Positions 19,480 to 29,841 of a DNA stretch of 32,421 nucleotides are shown here, piece by piece. The DNA is from Gnetum montanum. Its lineage: Eukaryota; Streptophyta; Gnetopsida; Gnetales; Gnetaceae. The notes under the pieces were generated by a model that worked only from the letters and a program-made list of their open reading frames with translations, had not been told where the DNA came from and searched no databases. The DNA lies in NCBI GenBank assembly GCA_015680685.1, contig MNCI01002228.1, positions 714-33,134 of the forward strand, read 5' to 3'. How positions within the stretch are numbered: position 1 is the first letter of the stretch; every line of letters begins with the position of its first letter. A program made the translations under genes and the position numbers.

Positions 19480-21042
19480 GGAAAATGTCGGCAGCTGGAA
19501 TACCAAAAAAAATTCGTATATACAGTCTTAACCACGGATCCGTGCGAGGGTTGTGCTGGAGGAAACGAATCCGCAGTGCCCTGAACGGTCTTGTCGATCA
19601 GATAGGGACTTACTAAATCAGTAAACTGATGGAGATTATGAATATTTCGTGGAACGATTTGATTTGACGAGTCGTGAAATGAGAGAAAAACAATGTAGAT
19701 AAATTGTAATAATGATAACGTTAACACGATAAAAGGAATCAGACATGAGAGAAATGCTTGATTTCAAGATCTATGCTTTGACCCGAAAAAATGAGTATTT
19801 TGTATACCAAGTTACACTGGGGAGACCCTAATTATCTTGTGTGAAATAAACACAAAATAACAAGAAAATTGTCTAAGCAGAAGTACAGAATGGAGTCCGA
19901 TCTACCTCGTAGGCTAGAGATGGAATGCAAGGAAGGTCAAGTTTTGACGTTTATCGATCAATTGCTTCTGATCAATAGAGCTCGCAAACCATGCCAAATG
20001 ATCTCTCAATCTCTGATCTACTCCTTTTGCCTCAGGTAGTCTCTGCTCTAAACTACCAATGATCACCAATGGAGAGAGTTGTGTTTTCGCCAAAGGACTA
20101 ATCGCTCCTGCTGCCAATGTCCAAGCAAAATGTTTCCTGTCTCTGTTAAAAGATAGTGCTGCCAAAAGATTGCTAAAAATGCTGCTCTCTTTCTCTGTCT
20201 CTCTATGTGTCTCCCCTCTTTTTTTCTCTCCAACTGGGATATTTATAAGTTTGACAATATGTGGAGAAGGCATGGCTGTGATGACACATGTTTCAAACCT
20301 TTCAGAAGATCATTGACTTGACCATCCTATTGTTGAAATTTGTGACTACGCACAATACGCGCATCTGCGTATTATGCGTATGAATAACAAATGTGAATCG
20401 GGCATGTCTCAGTTGATTTTGGGCTACATTACGCTCGTACGCATTGTGTTGCGTGCAAGAGCGTAATAAAGCACAAAAGTAATGGACTCAAGTTGTTTTA
20501 TGCTCATTCATGCTGGCAAGCATAGTGAAGCGTAAACAATGATTAACTTGGCGATGAATTATGCTGTCGTACGCTGCATTGCGTAACGAGCGTAAGGTGA
20601 TCAATCTGCAAGAAAGAGAAAAGAGTTGATCTGTTGCGCTTCCTTTGGATTCTCTTTGACGTTTTCAAAGCTCATTACGCTGCCTTGCTTAATAGAGCGT
20701 AAATCTGCTCTTGGACAAAAGACTTAGCAGAATACACGAGAGATCGCATATTACGCTACTTAGGCCTTAAGCTTCGCCAAATCTGCTGAAGTAAACTACC
20801 TTCTAATATCAGACTATGTTACACTAAGCATCATTACGCTATGTTGCGTACTATAGTATAAAGATGGAAAACATAGTAAGATAGGAAATCTACAAAAGGA
20901 AACCGAAGTCTTGATGCCGCGTGCCTCTTTGCCTTGCCTTGCCTTGCCTTGCCTTGTTCTCCGTTCCGGAATTCTGTCATGTACTTTTTCCTGAATCGCG
21001 AATCTTCGCCTGAGGCCGACTCGCAATTTTCACGGTGTTTCA
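19479..21042 (-). repeat. Element 2 5' LTR (right copy)
   Basis: 1,564 bp, colinear with 4153-5706, with TG...CA ends on the element strand. The 10-bp excess over the left copy equals two extra CCTTG units in the pentanucleotide run near 20930-20956 (five versus three). TATA is at 20240-20247. Confidence 0.9.
20240..20247 (-). promoter_or_regulatory. TATA box of element 2 5' LTR
   Basis: TATAAATA on the minus strand, identical in context to 4914-4921. Transcription of the element would run leftward from shortly downstream. Confidence 0.6.
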
Positions 21043-21637
21043 CATGACAACCACTGGGATTACCAAGCACAGATCCTAAATACGCCACTGGGTTACCAAG
21101 TAGTCACACTGAGATGCTCGTAATCAAGTCGTACTCATTCCACGTTGCAATGAACATCTGTTCCTTGACTATCCGTACACATCCTTAGATGATCATAATC
21201 AAGTCGTACTCATTCCGCGTTGCGATGAGCATCCATTCCTTGACTATCCGTACACATCCTTAGATGCTCGTAATCAAGTCGTACTCATTCCACATTACTA
21301 AGAGAAAGCAATAAATAACAATAAATAAAATCCTATTCCATGCACTACAAGGTTTATCTAGGAAGTTCGTCTTTATTGTCGTACATAACTTGTGTTCAGG
21401 TACAATGTTGCTCGAATAAAGATCCGTTCACTTTAGGACTTCTACTGCGGGCACATGGAAAATATTCTATCTTTGGAGTGATCAATCTGCCAGAGTTTCC
21501 CTACTTCTAGCCTAGGATGAGGAAACAAGGGAGAGCCACCTCTTATTTATAGATATGACAGTGAACTGCGATATCGCAGGGGACGACGCGATATCGTGTA
21601 CACGATATCGCAGCCCATGCGATATCACGTCTCATCA
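21043..21637 (-). repeat. Element 1 5' LTR, outer half (resumes after element 2)
   Basis: Colinear with the second half of the LTR at 29842-30784 and ending in CGTCTCATCA, the inverse of the TGATGAG at 3647. It contains three copies of a 75-bp tandem unit (about 21110-21300, marked by GTACTCATTC at 21131, 21206 and 21281). The joined LTR totals about 1,100 bp. Confidence 0.8.
21543..21628 (-). promoter_or_regulatory. Element 1 LTR: TATA box with GCGATATCGC palindrome boxes upstream
   Basis: TATAAATAA on the minus strand at 21551-21543. Upstream of it in U3 are four GCGATATCGC-like palindromes at 21568, 21588, 21602 and 21619; one is exact and three are one base or so off. The array parallels that of LTR D. 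Confidence 0.55.
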
Positions 21638-22010
21638 TCATCAAATTGGCTCTTTAGTTTTTCTACTTTTTTTCATGTTTTTTAATTTTAAAAAATATTT
21701 ATTTTACAGATTTTTGATTTTTCAAATTTTCTAATTTTACACCATCTTTAGTACCTTTGAATTTTCTTCACTATTTTACACTTTCTTATATATTTTACTT
21801 TGTTTTTTTTATTTAGGTGAGATATTTTCTTATTTTTACTAATAAAAAATGCTTTATTGTCATAGGACATACTGCTACTATTGTTGTTTACTAATGATGG
21901 TTTGTGCTTAATGTGTGATTGTTGATGTCTGGTTTCTATTTTTGAATTCTGATGTCTGATGATTTTGACATGGTTTATTTTTCATGGAATAGGAAATGAG
22001 TCCACAACAT
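21638..22010. other. AT-rich spacer, no gene
   Basis: T-rich on the plus strand, with long TTTT runs. It resembles the T-rich 3' internal tracts of elements 1 and D. No coding or RNA feature was found. Confidence 0.5.
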
Positions 22011-22014
22011 ACAC

Positions 22015-22935
22015 CCATCCAATGAACTCTATGGTTTTCCTTATTTTGAGAATTTGAGGTTCCTTTTCATTAAAGAAACTTTTAATTAATCGACAACCTT
22101 GATGGTTTCGAAATTAGGAAGGATTCAAAGGTTTGTAAATGGTGTGAATTCAAGGGGACTCAATACTCTTTGTACTCTTCTACTTACTTGAGTGCTTGAG
22201 TGTGTTTCATAGACTTCTTATCATTCTATACCAGCCACTAATAGGAAGTTAAATAGCATCGTTGCATGGTGTGGTTTCCATTCAGAAAAAAAATAATGGA
22301 AATTCAAAGCACATCTCTTCCACATGAATAAGTCCTTGCATGGTGTGGTTCCCATTTAAAAAAAAACAATGGGAATTCAAAGCACACCCCTTGAACAAAT
22401 AAATGGACTACAAGCACTAGTTATGAGACTCAAATACCATGCACCTACACTTGAAGGTCCCCTCTAACTAAGATCCTCTCTCTTACTTCCTAATTCTCTT
22501 TTTCTCTCTTTCTGGAATGATGGTTGTTTCGTGGAAGCACTCTTGTGTCTCAATTAGGTGGATTAGTCTTAGAGTGATGATGCGAAGTCACTAAAAGTGG
22601 ATGGTTTTGTTCGAGACTAAGGATGGAACTTCTTGGGTCATTTTAAACATAAATTCCACAAGGAACTTCTTATGACCTCAATTCAAAGCTCTATTCCACC
22701 TTCTCTATCATCCATCCATGCTATCATAATTCACCTCACTACTGAGTTCTATGTTATGGTCTATATCTTGGTCTGATGTGTTGGAATTCTTGAGTAGATT
22801 CTTTTAGGTTGGTCCTCAACTTATCATGATTCTTAAATCAACTATGGGGCTCATGAATTCCTTAGTTGAGGTTATGCAAGGGCAAAAAGGGCATGAGCCT
22901 ACCATGGGGAGGACCCACTTTTGACATCTCTACTA
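22015..22935 (+). mobile_element. 3' internal region of an Athila-like element, plus orientation
   Basis: This matches the reverse complement of 31560-32421 in the same block order. Shared anchors are CTATGGTTT, GAATTCAAGGG/GACTTCAAGGG, TTGCATGGTGTGGT, ATTCAAAGCACACCCCTT, CAAGCACTAGTTATG, and GGGCATGAGCC...GGGGAGGACCCAC. It is therefore an old repeat copy in the opposite direction to element D. It contains a 74-bp tandem duplication at 22262-22409. No conserved protein was recognised. Confidence 0.65.
22262..22409 (+). repeat. 74-bp direct tandem duplication
   Basis: Two copies starting at 22262 and 22336, each beginning TTGCATGGTGTGGTT, passing through an A-run and a GGAATTCAAAGCACA-like segment. 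The copy in element D has only one. Confidence 0.7.
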
Positions 22936-23138
22936 TCCTATCTTTCACATTTTCCATTGAGTAAATCACTCAGTGCTCCTTAATCTTTCATTTCATTCAT
23001 CCACTAAATTAATTTTTCTTCCTTTTCCAAAATTTATGAGCTTAAACACCCTCTTCTCATGTTTTCATACTATTCTTGGTCTTTTAAGTTTTCATTTGAT
23101 ACCAATTTCACTAAAAAACTCTTCATATTTTCCAAGTT

Positions 23139-23740
23139 TGACTAAGGTCAAAGTTTGACTATGGTGGTTAACAGTTGCATCGTTGAGGCCTCGTTAATGC
23201 ATCAACCCTAGTCAATAAGGCCTAGTTGACTAGGCCTCGTCGATGTAACACAAAAACCTATATATACTACTAAACACTTTGCAATTTTTTTTCCATTTAC
23301 TCATAACACAAGGGGAGTTTTTGAAATTTTTAGGGCCCAAAACCTTCTAGAGCTCATTACTTCCCAACCCTTTATTCAAATTACTTCGTTTTTTGATCCT
23401 ACACTTACCAAAGGTAAGATCTTTATCATGGGGGTTGCAAACCTTAAGGTTTCCAATGAAAAATCAATAATTTTTTTTTTGAAAATTTTCCTAACTCCCC
23501 TAAGGGTTAATAACCTTAACCATATATAAACATCAACTTTTTCGATAGTTAACCCTTCCAACAATCTCTGGGATGGTTTATTAATGATAATACATAAATA
23601 AATGATAATTAATTAGTTAAATTAGTCATAATCACAACTTAGCCAAAACATAACCATCCTTAAGAGTTAAGGTATCCCAATTGTTTTAAGGTTATACAAT
23701 GATTGCTAATCTATGGTCTTATTAGAATTACAGATGACAC
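23139..23740 (+). repeat. Diverged LTR-like block
   Basis: The start TGACTAAGG...GTTGCATCGTTGAGGCCTCGTT and the repeated GGCCTCGTCGATG or GGCCTAGTTGACT units resemble U3 of LTR A (26720). A TATA-like CCTATATATACTAC lies at 23258. Further on, CACAACTTAGCCAAAACATAACC resembles the LTR A segment near 27470. The 3' end is unclear. It could be the 5' LTR of the coiled-coil element, the 3' LTR of the upstream remnant, or both after recombination. Confidence 0.35.
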
Positions 23741-23780
23741 CAAAATAGAAACGTTTGTAGGAAGGAGAAACCTTGCAACC

Positions 23781-26475
23781 ATGGGAGAAACAACCCAAAG
23801 CTAGATGGGGCCAATAAGAACAAGGCCAAGAACTACTAGAGGTGACCCATGCAATGGGACCTCTTCATGAGAAGCCCAAAGTGGAATCTATTTGACAGAT
23901 TCCAAAGGAAGAAGTGCCAACTGAACAATCACAATGAGAAGTGTCTGGTCTTGCACCAAAGCTTGAGGTCACTTTGATTCAAGCTTGCCTAGATATCATC
24001 AAGTCCCAATAGATTCAACGATCCATTCTTCAAGAGATCAACTTTAGGCCATTTTTGGAGAAAACTCCAAAGGATGTCAAGACTCAATTGCAAACCTTGG
24101 CCATGTGGCCAATCATCATATCTAGTGGGGAGAGGTACATGGAAGAGACATACCATTCTAGAATAATCAGAAGCCAAGATCGACAATCAAGATTAAGGAC
24201 ATTCAAGTGTTCTACTCGGTAGAAGCTATTGCATAGGCACTTGGGTTGCTTGACACTAGAACACAGTTGGCAGAATTATCCATGCAAGGTGACCTTAAGG
24301 CCAAGAAGAAGTGGACCTAGCATTGGTATGGGATGGATTGTAAGGAGTATGGTGCACTCACACCAATAGAGCATATTTACTTTAAGATCGTAGCCTATCA
24401 CCTTAATCCAACAGTGAGGCCAAGCAAGGTGACTACTTTCTCTGCCCAAGCATGCATCGCTCTAAGTGAGAAGTTCCCTGTTAACCTTCCACAACTACTA
24501 TACTTGGAGACTGAGAAGCATTTCAAAGAAAATGAATGTGGAAGGAATACCCTACCCTTTCCATTCCTCATCTAAAAAATTTGCAAGAGGACATGCATCA
24601 TTCGCTACTATAATGATACACTCAAGCATACTCCTTTTGCTTTGTGGTTTGAGATCATGAAAGAGAAGATGCCAGCAATAACTCAATTAGAGGAGCTATC
24701 ACCACCATCACCCACTCAAGAAACAACATAGAAAACCCATGATCCCATTGAGCATTTGCAAAAAATCTGAGAATAGCTCTTGAGTGAACAGGAGAAATAA
24801 GCAGGAATGAGTGGGACAAATCCATCTATGTATCGATCAGTGATGAGTTGCCTTAATGAGGTGGCCTAAACAGTTAGCCAAATGGAGAGGGATGGTTCCA
24901 TTTTCTTTGTCCAACGAATGCAGCTACCTTCAAGGTCAGATCCCAATGCTTGAGAGGTAACGGTATCACTAGCAATGCATCATCTATTCTCAGAAATCTT
25001 TGAGAATGTTGCCACTTTTTCAATGTAGTTAGAGGAAGGTGAAGAGGCAACTATCTTCATGATGCAGCACCAAGGGTAGGAGACAGTGGTAGAAGTGATT
25101 GCTAACCATAACATATCTGCACTTCAAGACATGTAGATGTCCATAGGCATGGTTAGTGGGAAATTGAATGCAGTCCAACATGAAAAGTTGCTAGAATGAC
25201 TAGTAGGAATCGGGCAATTGACTTTGGACATCTTTGATCTTTTCGAGATCATTGCAACCCAGTCAGAGCTTCTAAATGCAAGGAGTAGATGTATTATTTT
25301 AAAGGGGCAACTAGAAATGGCCCAAGAGCAAAATCAATGCTTGGCCATGAAGGTTGCCAGACTTCATGCTCGACTTGCAAATCAAGCAATCCTTAGCCCA
25401 ACAGTGACAAGGGATGAAGCTATCAAATAGCTTCAAGAACAATTTCAAAAATCTATAGCAAAAGCTAAAACGTACTCAATCTAAAAGGACTTGAATCAGA
25501 TGCACTAGGAAAATGAAACATTGATTGCACAGAATCATCACCTATGAAATGTTGATTGATAGAAAGATCAAATACAATAATTCATTCATCAACAATAGGA
25601 GTAGCTTGCCAAGGTAAACACTAAATTGAGGAAATTGGCCATGGAAAATCATAGTTTATCAATGGAGGAGGTACGCACCTTGCATCAAAAGTTTACCATT
25701 GAGATTACTGCTTGGAAGAATGAAGCACTCAAATTTGAGAAAGTGAAAAATTACTATAGGGACCAGGTTAGTTTGTAGAAAGAAGTTAATGAAAAACACA
25801 TCTAGATGATAAAAGAAAAAATGAATGAAGCCCTCTAGCAACTCCAACATGGAAGAGAAGTATGGTAGCCCATCCTTGATAGGATCGATGCTTGCAACAA
25901 AGTGGAGATTCACTTTAAGGAGTTGCAAATTGAGGAAATGATAGAGTACATGGAGTTGGCCACTCTCTGCCATGAAAACCTAGAAATGTTGACTATTGTA
26001 CTACTATGGTCAAAGTAGGAGAAACAAGTGGCTAGCTCATATCTACTATACAAGGCTGAGTTCAAGCACCACAAAGACACCAAGCAGAAACTTGAGATTG
26101 CAAATGCTGAACTTGAAGTTCTTAGAGGATGATTCAGGGATCAACAATCTATCACTAAGAACCTAACTAGATGGATGAATAACTATCAGGAGCTGAAGAA
26201 CACAGTTAGGGCATTCGACATTGAACACAAATAGTTTGCTGCCTAGTTTGTCAATGCAACAGAGTTGTTTCTAGCAATCCTATGTCCTTGGGATGTGCCC
26301 ATTCTGATCCACATTGGAGAAGCTGTGTGGATGGTGCATGATCCCAGGAGTAAGGAGGAGCCTAAAGTCATAGTAGTAGTAGGACAACCATAGCCACCTC
26401 AACTATTGCCCATGTGTGATGCTAGTGAAGGTCCCTTGAAGCCTCAAGAACCACCATCACCTAGGACCATTTGAT
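23781..26475 (+). pseudogene. Large decayed ORF with coiled-coil C-terminal half (LTR-element internal)
   Basis: A long translation can be followed with several frame changes and many in-frame stops, often where Gln or Arg would fit (CAA/CAG/CGA to TAA/TAG/TGA). The front part includes FRPFLEKTPKDVKTQLQ and, from 24333, a longer open piece (ALTPIEHIYFKIVAYHL). From 25200 to 26250 it is rich in Leu/Glu/Lys/Gln heptads (LEMAQEQNQCLAMKVARL, KHHKDTKQKLEIANAELEVL), a likely coiled coil. It ends Pro-rich (PLKPQEPPSPRTI). It sits directly before a PPT and LTR A, so it is the internal region of a non-autonomous LTR element lacking any pol motif. I do not recognise the family. Confidence 0.5.
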
Positions 26476-26705
26476 CTTATCTAATAACATCACAACATTA
26501 AGGAACATGCTTTTCAATTTAGAAGAATTAAGTCATGGTGTTCAATTTTGTGTCCTAAACAGCATCATTTTATGTAATGTGTTGATCTATACACTTGAGA
26601 ACTCCATTTTTTGTCAAGTAAGTTAGTTTGTTTTGTTTGAGGAACAGTTAGTCAATAATCCCATACCTTTCCAATTTTGTAAAGGAAATCAAGGAATTTT
26701 TCACT

Positions 26706-26719
26706 CAGTCATGGGGGTA
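26706..26719 (+). other. Polypurine tract before LTR A
   Basis: CAGTCATGGGGGTA immediately before TGATGAG. The same motif is beside LTR D in inverse orientation. It shows that LTR A is a 3' LTR on the plus strand. Confidence 0.7.
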
Positions 26720-27655
26720 TGATGAGTCACATTCTGTTGGTTGCATTGATGAAACCTCATTGACACAGCCTCATCATCTAGGCCTCATCAATAAGGCCTA
26801 GTTGATGCATCATATCAAGTGTCGACGTGGCCTCGTCGACGTAGTGTCTCTAGTCGACTATAAATATGCACTTATAGCTGCATTTATGAAAAGCAGAGAT
26901 TGTAGTTGTAGGAGAGCTCTTGCATTTTTTTTCATTTAAAAGTTAGAATTTTTTCCAAAGTGCCCGTAGAAAGAGTCATTGAGTGTACAGATCTTTATTT
27001 GAGCATTATTGTACTTGAGGAAAATAGTATGTGCTGAAATAAAGACAAGCTTTCTAATAAACCTTGTAGCACTTTGGATAGATTAGCTATTTCATTTATG
27101 CATTTAATGTTTTTCATTATTTATTAAATTTTTTCAATTAGTTATTAATTATTTTCTAGTTATTACGTTAATGAATCAATTAAGCCATATAGAGTACACA
27201 TATAAGTACGATCACTTCAAGCGTAACATGTATTCGCTTGGTAATCCCAGTAGCATTATTACTCAATACACCCAGTAGCATAGCGCTTGGTCACCCAGTA
27301 GTGGATATGTGGGTTTAGGACATGTACAAAAAGTGGAGTCAGATGCTTATGTTAGGATTAGTTAAATACTAGTTAGTTAGTTAATGTAGATTAGTTAATC
27401 AAATTCCTTTTATCCACATTTGAGCACCAACTTGTAAAACACAAAATGATAAAAATCGGATGCCTCAATTACACTTAGCCATACCCATGAACATCAGAAG
27501 TGTAATTGGAAAGACAACGATTAACCTTAAGGAAAGATTCATTTCCTAAAGGACTAGTGCACTAAAAACAATAAAGTCCATAAAATTTGACTAGATCATG
27601 CATGAACGCTTTGTGATTCATATGGTTGGGTGTAGGGGTACCTTGGTGCTCACTA
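26720..27655 (+). repeat. LTR A (3' LTR, plus strand)
   Basis: Begins TGATGAGTCAC after the PPT and ends near GGGTGTAGGGGTACC...CTCACTA, aligned with the ends of LTR B and LTR D (CTCATCA decayed to CTCACTA). U3 carries three GTCGAC palindromes (26821, 26835, 26853) just before TATAAATA (26859-26866). Polyadenylation-type AATAAA motifs follow at about 27040-27060. Confidence 0.7.
26821..26866 (+). promoter_or_regulatory. LTR A core promoter: GTCGAC boxes and TATA
   Basis: Three exact GTCGAC palindromes within 38 bp, the last touching TATAAATA. Decayed versions of the same units, with CpG lost, occur upstream of the TATA boxes in 23139-23740 and LTR B. Confidence 0.5.
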
Positions 27656-27689
27656 CCAAGGATCCCAAAAATCTGGGGTATTACAGTAA

Positions 27690-28713
27690 GAAGGTCAAGG
27701 CAAGGTGTGAAGTAGGTTTTAGACAAAATCACTCTACTATTGATCACTTAGTTACTCTTAGACATTGCATAGAGTTTGCAAAATTACCTAATAAAATTTT
27801 TTTATTTGTTTTATTGATTTTGTAAAAGCATATGTTTTAATGACCCATACAAAACTATGGTTGCGCTTGCATAAAATTAGCCTTCATTCAGATTTGATTG
27901 TAGCAACTCAAAGATTATATGAGGAACTTATTATTGAAATTACAAATAGCAATTCAGAATAAAAAATTACAATTCCAAAGAAAACTTGGAGTTAAGCAAG
28001 GTTATCCACTTTCTCCAACATTCTTTGATATCTTTATTGATGAAATGTAAGAATAGTTGTACAACAAGAAAGATAGTCATGCTATCAAAATTGTATTCCA
28101 AGCAGTGAATCTTCTTTTATATGCATATGATATTGCCTGGATCTCCACTATTATAGAAGGTATGCAAAATATGTTGCAAATTTTAGAAAATTATTGTTGT
28201 TTATCTTGTCTTCAAGTGAATGTAGATAAAACCAAATTGATGATCTAAGGTACAAGAAATAATCGTTACAACTTCCATTTTGGATGAACTAATGTGTAAA
28301 TAGTAGATTTTAAAAACTATTTAGGTCTCATTTATATCAACAATTATATGTAGGAAAAGTGCATCAAAGAAAAAATAGTACGAGTTTTCAAGGCTCTATA
28401 TCCTTTCAAAAAGCAACTGCAAGGATTTAGGCCTCTAGGCTTGAAAGGTTATAAAACAAATTTTTCAAGAGGATGTCAGAATCCAAAATTAAATATATTT
28501 AAAAAATCAAATTCAGAGTACAAAAGCAAAGAAGTAAAGGAGAAATTCTAAAATAAGAAAAAAGGAAAGGTTTAATGGTTTTGGAGATGCCTTTATAGGT
28601 TTTCATCTTTATAACCAATGTTGAAAAACCTTTCCTCTAGGGAAAAAAAGGATCAATTGTATTGTATGGATGTGTTATTTGGGGATTTGGACTTAGTGCC
28701 AAACTTTAGAAAG
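27690..28713 (+). pseudogene. LINE (non-LTR) reverse transcriptase fragment
   Basis: Recognisable LINE RT blocks appear in order across frames: GFRQNHSTIDHLVTLR, a DFVKAY-like segment, GVKQGYPLSPTFFDIFIDEM, LLYAYDIAWIS (the YADD motif with its first Asp changed to Tyr), and LQVNVDKTKLMI. Late on comes LYGCVIWGFGLSAKL, the segment that follows the RT in many plant LINEs. Several stops and shifts make it a pseudogene. It begins just after LTR A and is cut at 28713 by LTR B, so LTR B probably inserted into it. Such elements copy themselves by target-primed reverse transcription. Confidence 0.8.
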
Positions 28714-29595
28714 TGATGAAGTGTTTGTTGGTCAATTGCATTAACAAGCATGCATCAATGCATCCCTGTTGATGTAGCCTCATTGATGCATGTCCATTGA
28801 TACATCCTTTGATGTGTTAACATTGGCTCACCTTGAGCCTATATAAATGTGCATTACCATCCACATTTATGGCAACCTTTGATTATTTGTGTAGCGAAGA
28901 TCTTGTACTTTTCTTTTGTAAGACTTAGTTAAATTTCTCTCTGAGTGCCCACACTGTGAAATGAATTGATTAACAAAGTTTTATTTGAGTGGCATTGTAC
29001 TTGGACATAATCCATGAATGAAAATAAAATTGACATTGGTTTCTTCCATTATGGCACTTGAATTAGCACTTAGTTTATTTTCAAGCACTTTATCTTAAAT
29101 GCATTTTACTTTCCTGCACTTGGAAAATTATTATTTTATTTCAAAGTAGCATATGTATGACCACTTCAAGCATGATATATTAATGCTTGGTAATCCTAGC
29201 AATAAGTACTTGGTATGCCTAGTAATAAGCACTTGGTAACCTAGCAACATTTTTGTAGGTTCAAGATGGGAACAAATGTTCTACACTTAGGATAGCTTAG
29301 TCTACTCTTACTTTCATACATATAATAGAAGTTAATACTCTACCTTCTTTGTGATTTTAATGATTTAATAATAAAAATGATAAAAATGATAAAAATAAAT
29401 TTATCTTATGCTTCAATCACACTTGACCATACCAATTAAGCTAACACAAGTGATGATTGAGAAGACAATGACCAACAATGCAATGCCTAGTTATATAGGA
29501 TATTGTTAGCCCCATGATTTAAAGAATTCGAGTAGATTTTATATGAACACTTGTGATTCATATGGTTGGGTGTAGAAAATACTCGCCACCCATCA
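28714..29595 (+). repeat. LTR B (5' LTR, plus strand)
   Basis: Begins TGATGAAGTG and ends ACTCGCCACCCATCA. It aligns with LTR A through many blocks (CACTTCAAGC, GCTTGGTAATCC, GTGATTCATATGGTTGGGTGTAG) but is clearly diverged. The TATA is at 28842-28848. A decayed PBS follows, so it is a 5' LTR whose element is cut off by LTR D at 29842. Confidence 0.65.
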
Positions 29596-29616
29596 TTGAT
29601 GTTGTTGTTGTGGACC
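29596..29616 (+). other. Decayed tRNA-Asp-type primer-binding site after LTR B
   Basis: TTGATGTTGTTGTTGTGGAC aligns without gaps to the intact form TTGGCGCCGTTGCCGGGGAC with seven changes. Six of them are C-to-T or G-to-A transitions. Its place directly after the LTR end supports the match. Confidence 0.55.
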
Positions 29617-29841
29617 TCTATCCATTTTTTGTGCACTAACTATTCAAGATAATTAAATCAAACAAAAATTGTTATAGGAACATAACAAGTTATTATTAGG
29701 AAAAATATTAAAAATAATTTATTTAAGACACACTACAAGAACAAATTGAAAGATTTCTTCTTCTTGCAAGGTCGATTCCTCGTATGCAAATGATTCTACA
29801 AAGAAACATGATAGAACAAGGAAAAACTTAGATAGAGTGTC
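29617..29841 (+). other. Leader remnant of the LTR B element, no gene
   Basis: AT-rich sequence between the decayed PBS and LTR D. No ORF or motif was recognised. It ends in GTGTC, the 5 bases flanking LTR D. Confidence 0.4.

Larger units (their letters stand above)
4153..21042 (-). mobile_element. Element 2: Tat-lineage Ty3/gypsy retrotransposon, about 16.9 kb, non-functional
   Basis: Two colinear LTRs in the same orientation (4153-5706 and 19479-21042) bound gag, protease, RT, RNase H, archaeal-type RNase H and integrase on the minus strand, with a PPT beside the left LTR and a PBS beside the right one. The second RNase H after the first is a hallmark of the Tat clade. The body is unusually long because a plus-strand multi-exon gene lies between protease and RT. 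It inserted into element 1's LTR, so it is younger. In about 370 bp of LTR compared by eye there are roughly 22 differences, nearly all transitions. Many TAG codons and frameshifts make it inactive. Confidence 0.9.

Noticed and set aside
23127-23145. CCAAG as target duplication for the 23139/LTR A element (also at 27656)
   Set aside because: The left copy is two bases away from any TG start, so the match could be chance.
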